Part shown: positions 26,147 to 32,809 of the stretch, one piece after another
How the letters are laid out: every line of letters begins with the position of its first letter
Position numbering within the stretch: position 1 is the stretch's first letter
From: Coprococcus sp.
Lineage (GTDB): Bacteria; Bacillota_A; Clostridia; Lachnospirales; Lachnospiraceae
Assembly (NCBI GenBank): GCA_017624085.1
Contig: JAGANU010000004.1
Coordinates: 1-64,000 of the forward strand
Length of the DNA: 64,000 bases
Direction of reading: 5' to 3'
Position numbers and translations under genes: made by a program
Notes under the pieces: model-generated
Told to the model about the DNA's origin: nothing
The model's database searches: none
What the model saw: the letters and a program-made list of their open reading frames with translations, nothing else

Positions 26147-27166
26147 TTAGAACTGCTCAAGGAAACGAACATCGTTCTCGTAGAGAAGTCTCATATCATC
26201 GATCTCATACTTAAGAAGTGTTACTCTCTCAAGACCTATTCCAAACGCAAAGCCTGAATAAACCTCCGGATCGATTCCACAGTCACGAAGCACCTTTGGA
26301 TGAACCATACCACAGCCCAAAATCTCTATCCAGCCACTACCCTTACATACACGGCAGCCCTTACCGCCACACTTGAAGCATGTGATATCACACTCAGCTG
26401 ATGGCTCTGTAAATGGGAAATGATGTGGTCTGAACTTAACCTTTGTATTCTCGCCAAAGAATTCCTTTGCCCACTGAGCAAGGGTTCCCTTAAGGTCTGC
26501 CATGGTAATTCCCTTGTCAATTACAAGTCCCTCAACCTGATGGAAGGATGGTGAATGTGTTGCATCAACCTCATCCGCTCTGAACACTCTTCCCGGTGAA
26601 AGAATTCTGATAGGAAGGTTGCCCTTCTCCATAATTCTCGCCTGGACTGGTGAAGTCTGTGTTCTAAGCAAAATGTCCTTTGTAATATAGAAGGTATCCT
26701 GCTCATCCTTTGCAGGGTGGTTTGCAGGAATGTTAAGGAGCTCAAAGTTGTACTTGTCATACTCAACCTCAGGACCCTCAACGATCTCATAGCCCATACC
26801 GATAAATACTCTCTCAAGATCCTCAAGAGCTATCTGGTTTGGATGTCTGTGTCCTGTAATCTTCTTAACACCCGGAAGTGTAACATCGATCGTTTCTCTC
26901 TTCATTTTCTCAGCACGAAGAGCTTTATTGATTGCATTTGTCTTCTCCTCAAGGGCTGTCTCTATAGCCTGACGTGCATCATTTACCATCTGACCAACCT
27001 TTGGTCGGTCCTCCGGTGCAACGTCCTTCATGCTCTTAAGCACCTGGGTAAGCTCTCCCTTCTTTCCAAGTACGGTAACCTTAACATCATTAAGTGCTGC
27101 TACAACATCTGCGCTCTCAATTTTTGCAAGAGCTTCTGCCTTAATGGCTTCCAATTTGTCTCTCAT
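26147..27166 (-). CDS. pheS: Phenylalanyl-tRNA synthetase alpha subunit
   Basis: 339 residues. N-terminal coiled-coil arm (1-90) followed by the class II catalytic core: HPNQIALEDLERVFIGMGYE, motif 2 region LLRTQTSPVQARIM and RVFRADEVDATHSPSFHQVEG, and motif 3 GFAFGIGLERVTLLKY. Forms the active site for phenylalanine activation. AAAGGAG upstream of the ATG. Expression is expected to rise on phenylalanine starvation through the upstream T-box leader. Confidence 0.97.
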   Translation of the reverse strand: MRDKLEAIKAEALAKIESADVVAALNDVKVTVLGKKGELTQVLKSMKDVAPEDRPKVGQMVNDARQAIETALEEKTNAINKALRAEKMKRETIDVTLPGVKKITGHRHPNQIALEDLERVFIGMGYEIVEGPEVEYDKYNFELLNIPANHPAKDEQDTFYITKDILLRTQTSPVQARIMEKGNLPIRILSPGRVFRADEVDATHSPSFHQVEGLVIDKGITMADLKGTLAQWAKEFFGENTKVKFRPHHFPFTEPSAECDITCFKCGGKGCRVCKGSGWIEILGCGMVHPKVLRDCGIDPEVYSGFAFGIGLERVTLLKYEIDDMRLLYENDVRFLEQF

Positions 27167-27208
27167 TTTATTTCTCCTTTTTTATTTCTGGGTGTCAGAG
27201 TGATAAAG

Positions 27209-27396
27209 CCGCCCTGTCGGGCTTCTTGCTCCTCTTCTGTGTATATGTCACGGAATTGCTCCGCCGCCTGCGGCTCCCGCAATTCCTACAGAAATTCGCA
27301 CTCCGCCCTGTCGGGCTTCTTGCTCATTTCTGTTGTGGTTTCTAAAGCATGGGCGGTTTTTCATGCAAGCATGAAAACCGTCCATGCTTTGAAACC
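27209..27396. repeat. Hairpin-rich segment with direct repeat between the T-box terminator and pheS
   Basis: The 245 nt separating the leader terminator from pheS is unusually structured. A 23-bp direct repeat beginning CCGCCCTGTCGGGC occurs at 27209-27231 and 27303-27325. GGAATTGC (27252-27259) pairs with GCAATTCC (27279-27286). A near-perfect 60-nt hairpin spans 27337-27396 (GGTTTC...CATGC / GCATG...GAAACC). It looks like one or two small inserted repeats within the 5' leader; no ORF is present. Confidence 0.7.
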
Positions 27397-27413
27397 GACT
27401 TATACACTAAAAA

Positions 27414-27672
27414 TCCCTGGTATGTTAAACACACCAGGGACGAATTATATCCGCGTTACCACCCTTATTCCAGACATTCTTTATTGATTAGTCTGACTCT
27501 CTATACGCTTATCGCGCGCCCACGTCACAGCCTACACAAACCGGCTATCCAGTCCTTCAACCGTGAAGACTCCGGTGTGAAATTAAATACGTCGCTTTAC
27601 CTGACAGGGCTTCCAGCCGCCGACCCCGTCTCTCTGATGGTGACATACGTATCTTTTGCACCTTCATTGTCT
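27414..27672 (-). ncRNA. T-box riboswitch (tRNA-Phe) of pheST
   Basis: On the minus strand the T-box core AGGGTGGTAACGCG (about 27466-27452) is exact. It is followed by the terminator stem TCCCTGG... at 27440-27414 with a U-run, which competes with the antiterminator. Upstream lies the long stem I region. A UUC triplet at 27567-27565 is a candidate Phe specifier, assigned by context only. Uncharged tRNA-Phe would stabilise the antiterminator and let pheST be transcribed. Confidence 0.9.
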
Positions 27673-27678
27673 GTAGAG

Positions 27679-27708
27679 ATAATATACCTATGAAGGGCAT
27701 TTCGTCAA
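27679..27708 (-). promoter_or_regulatory. pheST promoter
   Basis: -35 TTGACG at 27708-27703, 18 bp, -10 TATTAT at 27684-27679; transcription would start near 27672, just before T-box stem I. Confidence 0.6.
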
Positions 27709-27769
27709 TATCTTTTACAATATAAAATAATCAAGAAAAAGCTTCCAATCCTTTCGATTCGCCTGTAGC

Positions 27770-28648
27770 TTACTTAGAGGTTGTGTCCTCCTCTACCATC
27801 CTACCTGTCTGTCTGAATTTGTTTATCTCTGCGCCAATTAACAGTATATACATGCATATATACAGCCAGAGTGCAAGAAGAATAACACTGGCAAGACTTC
27901 CGTACATGTAGGTATTTATCCCAACTATATTGATGTAGCAGGATATACCGAAGGATACAAGCATCCAGCATATTGTTGTAAAGACAGCTCCCGGGATGGT
28001 ATTTTTTAGCTTCTTCCTAGATTCTGTAAGTGCCCAATACGCCATAACCATAACTCCAAACAAAACGGTAGGAGCAAAGGCAATCTTTACAATTGACAAG
28101 ATTGTTGCCACTGTTTCAACAAGACCTGTTACCACTGATTCGTCGAGTCTGACCAGCATCTTGGACACAATAACATCACCTAAAATATATATTATCATCA
28201 CTGCCACAAGCATAATACAGAATATAAAGGTATAAACAAAGTTCCACGCTCTTCTTCTGAAATACCTGAATGTATTGTCCTTATCTGCAATAAATGTAAG
28301 TCCCCTGCTGATAGCAAGAGTTCCCCTTGAGGCAGACCACACTGTTAGCAGTATTGTTATCACTGTTGAAATAACAGAGCTTTGACTGCCAAATATCTCA
28401 TCAAATAAAAACTTGAAATTCGAATATATCTCCCTTGGAAACATATCCTGCATAATGTTCAGCACCTGTGCTTCTGTAATTGGCAAATATTTGACAAATG
28501 TAAGCAGCGTCATAATAAGCGGAAACAGGGACAGCAGCCAAAAGAATGCAGCCTGAGCTGCAAATGCCGCCACCTGATCCTGAATTATGGCAATTCTCAG
28601 CCTGTTGATTCTGTTGTATCCTCTACATATCGCCTTCTTGATACCCAT
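27770..28648 (-). CDS. YihY/BrkB family membrane protein
   Basis: 292 residues with about six membrane helices and the family stretch AAQAAFFWLLSLFPLIMTLLTF near the N-terminus, followed by VWSASRGTLAISRGLTF. YihY/BrkB (UPF0761) proteins were once thought to be ribonuclease BN, which is wrong; the function is unsettled, with transport or envelope roles suggested. CGGAGATATAGAC precedes the ATG. The stop lies about 60 bp upstream of the pheST promoter. Confidence 0.9.
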   Translation of the reverse strand: MGIKKAICRGYNRINRLRIAIIQDQVAAFAAQAAFFWLLSLFPLIMTLLTFVKYLPITEAQVLNIMQDMFPREIYSNFKFLFDEIFGSQSSVISTVITILLTVWSASRGTLAISRGLTFIADKDNTFRYFRRRAWNFVYTFIFCIMLVAVMIIYILGDVIVSKMLVRLDESVVTGLVETVATILSIVKIAFAPTVLFGVMVMAYWALTESRKKLKNTIPGAVFTTICWMLVSFGISCYINIVGINTYMYGSLASVILLALWLYICMYILLIGAEINKFRQTGRMVEEDTTSK

Positions 28649-28714
28649 GTCTATATCTCCGGTTAATCATCCAAAGTCATATACAGTCTGCATCATCCAA
28701 TTAGTTTTTATTCA

Positions 28715-30334
28715 CTAATAAACTACAGAGCTTAATACTGCCCCGTTATAGTAGTGACTTATTATCTGGCTTGCTGTGTAACCCAGCTTTGCCAACTCAT
28801 TTGCCCCGTTCTGGCTCATGCCCACACCGTGACCATATCCGCCACCCTTCACAATATATATGTCACCTGTCTTCTTTACGTAGTAAAAATTGCTTGGAAC
28901 TCCTGACCATCCGGTAAGCTCTGTTCCATCCTGCATGGTGATTACATTTCCATCCGTTGCGAAAAGTACTCTGATGTTGTTCTGACCACTTACAACAACT
29001 GTGCCATCCTTTCCTTCAATTGTAACCTCCTTTACAAGACCGCTGTCATCCCTGCCGGTTACCGATATCGTCTCTATGCTTCCAACAGATGTGGCTGACA
29101 CCCCATCGCACCTTGAAAGTCCGGTTTCTATGGCATGCCTCATCTCTTCCTCTGTATAGCTTATTGTCCATCTGTACATAGGAACATTTCTCTCCACAAC
29201 ATCTGTATCGGTCTTTCCATCCATAAAATCTCTGAATGCTGCTTCATCACTGAAATACGGTATATCAAGGGAAGTATTCTGAATTCTTGTGCATGTATAC
29301 GGCATACTGCCTCCCCATACCTGATCGCTTGTTGTTGTTGTTCCACACGAGGTTGAGAAATAAACTGCATTGATGATCTCTCCGTTGTATGTAGGAACTA
29401 TGCCTGTTGTCTCCTGAACAGCATATTTTGAATTCTCAGTCTCTGGAAAATTGTTGTACACCTGACATGCAGTTGTATCGTCAAGATCCGCATTGTATCC
29501 ATTATAGTAGCTTCCAAGCTTCCTGTACGTAAAGCCTCTGGCACAAATAGCCTGTGCCTTGAGAGCCTCCATTCCATAGCTTCCCGAAACCTCACTGGAC
29601 ACTACTGCGCACAGATATTCCTCAATATTCACCTGGTTAATAATCAGATATCCGCTGGAATCCTTTGTTATATCCAAGGCGCCATGATAGCTTGGAGAAC
29701 CTCCGGACTTGCTCAGGCTGTGAACTGTAATCTTTCCTGAATCTGTATCCGGAATAACAGTTATATGTCCTGCCTTTGCATCACTCTTTAAGGTTATTAT
29801 CTCATCTGCACCATAGCTTTTATTCTTTCCATCTATGTTTACATTGCATCCTGTATTGCATGAAAACTCCACATAGCTCTGCTTATAGTTTCCGCCATTT
29901 GTAAGGATTACCCTTACACTGTTCTCCATGCCTGAAATAAGCACAGAGTCACCACCGTAGCCACTTACTCCGGCGGTTCTATCCGGCTTGGTGCTGCTTC
30001 CTGTGTAGTTATTCTTATCAGGTGCAGCTACGGTGCCTGCCCCCTGTATAGAGTAATCATATTCCTCAACAACAATGGTTTCTTCAATATCCGCAAACGC
30101 ATATTGCTTCAAGTCTCCGATAGGATCATCCGGAGCCTGTATCATGATGGTCTCCACTGTTTTATCAGAGCTGTTATTTCCCTCTGTGTCGGTATTTTCC
30201 CCCATCTTGCTGTCGCCGGACAATATCATATAGCCAACAAGAAAGATAACTACAACACCTATCATGCTGATAAACTTAAAATTCTTATTATATTTTATCT
30301 TTTGATACCATTTCTTTCTCTGATCTATACGCAT
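28715..30334 (-). CDS. SpoIID/LytB domain protein
   Basis: 539 residues, membrane-anchored by a helix at about 24-42 (SMIGVVVIFLVGYMI). After a Ser/Thr/Gly-rich linker comes the SpoIID domain from about 215: INQVNIEEYLCAVVSSEV, MEALKAQAICARGFTY, FSTSCGTTTTSDQVWG and the C-terminal GGGYGHGVGMSQNGAN. SpoIID is a lytic transglycosylase of spore engulfment that acts on denuded glycan. This protein is larger than sporulation SpoIID and lies outside a sporulation cluster, so a vegetative wall-remodelling LytB-like role is as likely. Confidence 0.9.
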   Translation of the reverse strand: MRIDQRKKWYQKIKYNKNFKFISMIGVVVIFLVGYMILSGDSKMGENTDTEGNNSSDKTVETIMIQAPDDPIGDLKQYAFADIEETIVVEEYDYSIQGAGTVAAPDKNNYTGSSTKPDRTAGVSGYGGDSVLISGMENSVRVILTNGGNYKQSYVEFSCNTGCNVNIDGKNKSYGADEIITLKSDAKAGHITVIPDTDSGKITVHSLSKSGGSPSYHGALDITKDSSGYLIINQVNIEEYLCAVVSSEVSGSYGMEALKAQAICARGFTYRKLGSYYNGYNADLDDTTACQVYNNFPETENSKYAVQETTGIVPTYNGEIINAVYFSTSCGTTTTSDQVWGGSMPYTCTRIQNTSLDIPYFSDEAAFRDFMDGKTDTDVVERNVPMYRWTISYTEEEMRHAIETGLSRCDGVSATSVGSIETISVTGRDDSGLVKEVTIEGKDGTVVVSGQNNIRVLFATDGNVITMQDGTELTGWSGVPSNFYYVKKTGDIYIVKGGGYGHGVGMSQNGANELAKLGYTASQIISHYYNGAVLSSVVY

Positions 30335-30364
30335 ACTTCATCTCCAATTATCTTATTTAAACAA

Positions 30365-30586
30365 GAGAAAAAGCAGCATATGGATGCTGCTTCTTTGTCT
30401 TTTGTAGTAAACTGAAATGCGCCCTTGCTTTTGAGTCCTAGCCATGCTAGGTGGGCAACCGCAATTGTACATCAATCTTCCACTTGAACTTATATACGAG
30501 GCTTGACATCAATACAATGATATAGGAATCCCTTATATTCAAATGTAGGTTCAAAATCACAAGAGACTTAATACATCTCAGCTTGT
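30365..30586 (-). ncRNA. ssrS: Structured small RNA, probably 6S (SsrS)
   Basis: No ORF here, but a clear transcription unit: promoter TTGCAT-17-TATAAT on the minus strand, then about 220 nt, then a terminator. Long-range pairing is visible: CTGAGATG near the 5' end with CATTTCAG near the 3' end, CATTTGAA with TTCAAGTG inside, and a CCTAGC/GCTAGG hairpin at about 30441-30455. A long, nearly unbranched rod with a closing stem and length near 200 nt is what 6S RNA looks like, and GTTCAAGTGGAAGATTG recalls Firmicute 6S. 6S RNA sequesters sigma-A RNA polymerase. Identity is likely, not certain. Confidence 0.55.
30371..30392 (-). terminator. Terminator of the small RNA
   Basis: Stem AAGCAGCAT / ATGCTGCTT with a 4-nt loop; the minus strand continues as TTTTTCTC, a good U-tract. 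Confidence 0.8.
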
Positions 30587-30592
30587 AGTCTC

Positions 30593-30621
30593 ATTATACA
30601 TGAACAACAGCTTACATGCAA
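30593..30621 (-). promoter_or_regulatory. Strong sigma-A promoter of the small RNA
   Basis: -35 TTGCAT at 30621-30616, exactly 17 bp, -10 TATAAT at 30598-30593, with nothing but the small RNA downstream before the next gene. Confidence 0.75.
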
Positions 30622-30802
30622 TAATTGATATTATTTTTTTCACAATCTCAATTACTTTTTTATCATTTTTCTTTATTATTTTTAGATTTTATGTATTATA
30701 TTTACCATAATCAAATATTAGATTTTAAAAATTTGCTTCTGTTGAAATATATGAATCAATTGTGGTAAACTAATATTAATTATGTGATTTTCAAAGGTAG
30801 GT

Positions 30803-31411
30803 GTGGCTGTCATGACAAAATCAGATTTACAATTAATACTTGGTATTGTTTTAGGTATTTTTTTACTTGCACTTATAGTGCTTACTGTCGTATATATAAG
30901 AAGGCGCATATCAAGCCGTAAGGAAGCATATCTTTTGGATCCCACTCTTCTGTCTGATAATAATGCTCCTGATAATGAGGATGAGAATAAAGGATACTGG
31001 ATTAATAAGGACGATATTGCAGATGTTGAACCGGCAAGACGACTCAGGTACTACCACTATTTTGACAACATTGATCAATGCATACATGAGCTAATAGTTG
31101 AGATGTATGACTGTGGCTTTGTAAGAACAGAGGAAATATACAAGGCTGCATATGGCGAGGACGCCCTGACACCGGACTCTATTATATATATGACCGATGC
31201 CGACTGCGATCTTGAAAAGGCAAAGGCGGCGCTTTTACCTGTCCCGGAGGAAAATCAAAGAATTATTTATAAGCTGTGGGGGACTTATGTAAACGAGCTA
31301 TTATCCACAGTTGAATTACACACTACCGAAGCAAATAAAGGGATTATTAAGGATGCCCTTTTGGTATACGGACGCAAGAAGATTGGAATACTTCTAAGAA
31401 GTCCGGAGTAG
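30803..31411 (+). CDS. Membrane-anchored protein of unknown function
   Basis: 202 residues from a GTG start (the ATG at 30812 is an alternative). One membrane helix at about 10-34 (LQLILGIVLGIFLLALIVLTVVYI), a basic stop-transfer RRR, then an acidic cytoplasmic domain of about 160 residues rich in Asp/Glu/Tyr with no family I recognise. The PPi-type phosphofructokinase gene follows after 23 bp on the same strand, so the two are probably cotranscribed. AAAGGTAGG supplies the RBS. Confidence 0.7.
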   Translation: MAVMTKSDLQLILGIVLGIFLLALIVLTVVYIRRRISSRKEAYLLDPTLLSDNNAPDNEDENKGYWINKDDIADVEPARRLRYYHYFDNIDQCIHELIVEMYDCGFVRTEEIYKAAYGEDALTPDSIIYMTDADCDLEKAKAALLPVPEENQRIIYKLWGTYVNELLSTVELHTTEANKGIIKDALLVYGRKKIGILLRSPE

Positions 31412-31434
31412 ATAGATAAGAAGGAGATACTACT

Positions 31435-32664
31435 ATGAAAGATAACTGTATTGTTGCACAGTCCGGAGGCCCTACCGTTGCCATAAATGCGTCTCTGGCC
31501 GGTGTTATTGACGGAGTAAAGAAGAGCAACAAATTTACAAGAGTATATGGAGCTGTGCATGGTATTCAGGGCGTACTTGATAATAATCTGATGGATTTAT
31601 CTCTTATGGCTCTTTCCAAGTTTCCAATGGTCAACACCTTGGAGCTTTCTCCGGCTATGTATCTTGGATCATGTCGTTATAAGCTTCCGGATTATGAAAC
31701 AGACTCCAGGCCTTATGAGATCATATTCCAGCGCTTTGAGGAATACAAGATTGCAGCCTTTTTCTATATCGGGGGCAACGATTCCATGGACACAGTAGAT
31801 AAGCTTAGCAAATATGCACTTAAGATTGGATCCGATGTAAGAATTATCGGAATTCCAAAAACTATTGATAATGATCTGTGTCTTACGGATCATACTCCTG
31901 GCTTTGGCTCTGCTGCAAAATATGTTGCATCAACCATGCTGGAAATTGCCCACGACACATACATTTACCAGATACCTAGTGTTGTAATTGTGGAGATTAT
32001 GGGACGTGACGCAGGCTGGCTCACTGCAGCGGCAAGTCTTGCCCGCACAGACTACAGCCCAGCCCCTCATCTGATTTATCTTCCTGAGGTAGATTTTGAT
32101 GAGAATCAGTTTATTGAGGATATAAAGGAGGTTCTTAAAACCTCAAGAAGTGTGATTATTGCCGTATCTGAAGGTATTCATGATAAGGACGGCAACTATA
32201 TAAGTGCAACATCAGCAGTAGCTGACAAGTTCGGACACGCCCAGCTCAGCGGTACAGGAAAGGCTCTTGAGAGTATTGTCAAGGAAAAGCTTGATATCAA
32301 GGTAAGATCCATCGAGCTCAACGTTCTCCAGCGTTGCGCTGCACACATTTCATCAAGAACTGACATAAACGAATCATTTGCACTTGGACAGGCTGCCGTA
32401 AAATATGCTGCTGACGGCAAGACCGCAGTAATGTCTTCAATAAAGAGAATTTCCAACGATCCATACCAGTGGGTCATTGAAGCGGAGGATGTATCCCTTA
32501 TTGCAAATAAGGCAAAGTCCGTTCCAATCGAATGGATAACACCTGAAAAGAATAATGTTACAGCTGAAATGGAAGCATATTTAAGGCCACTAATCATCGG
32601 CGAAGTGTCTCTCCAGTATAAGGATGGTCTTCCAATGTATCTTCCAATTAATCACCTGTTATAA
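31435..32664 (+). CDS. 6-phosphofructokinase, probably pyrophosphate-dependent
   Basis: 409 residues of the phosphofructokinase family, phosphorylating fructose-6-phosphate in glycolysis. Catalytic TIDND (143-147) and MGRDAGW (189-195) are intact. ATP enzymes have GGDGS and PGTIDND; here the motifs are GGNDS (113-117), with Asp116 where ATP enzymes have Gly, and PKTIDND with Lys142. This Asp/Lys pair marks PPi-dependent enzymes, so PPi is the likely phosphoryl donor and the reaction reversible. The Asn at 115 replacing the usual Asp is uncommon. AAGGAG precedes the ATG. Confidence 0.9.
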   Translation: MKDNCIVAQSGGPTVAINASLAGVIDGVKKSNKFTRVYGAVHGIQGVLDNNLMDLSLMALSKFPMVNTLELSPAMYLGSCRYKLPDYETDSRPYEIIFQRFEEYKIAAFFYIGGNDSMDTVDKLSKYALKIGSDVRIIGIPKTIDNDLCLTDHTPGFGSAAKYVASTMLEIAHDTYIYQIPSVVIVEIMGRDAGWLTAAASLARTDYSPAPHLIYLPEVDFDENQFIEDIKEVLKTSRSVIIAVSEGIHDKDGNYISATSAVADKFGHAQLSGTGKALESIVKEKLDIKVRSIELNVLQRCAAHISSRTDINESFALGQAAVKYAADGKTAVMSSIKRISNDPYQWVIEAEDVSLIANKAKSVPIEWITPEKNNVTAEMEAYLRPLIIGEVSLQYKDGLPMYLPINHLL

Positions 32665-32702
32665 CATACTTTAATCGATATACCGTGCAAACAAGTTTAC
32701 AT

Positions 32703-32741
32703 AACAAAAGGTCAAAGAGTTTTCGTCTTTGACCTTTTGTT
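32703..32741. terminator. Bidirectional terminator between the PFK and LCP genes
   Basis: Perfect 16-bp stem (AACAAAAGGTCAAAGA with its complement, 7-nt loop) ending in TTTTGTTGTT on the plus strand and its A/T mirror on the minus strand. Confidence 0.85.
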
Positions 32742-32809
32742 GTTCATGTCCGTTACTTTTTTTGTATTTGGTGGTGAGCCTGGCCTCCGGCCTTTTCCTA
32801 CCATATGCA

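Noticed and set aside
26717..27487. 256-residue plus-strand frame across pheS and its leader
   Set aside because: Antisense to pheS and the T-box; no coding character or RBS.
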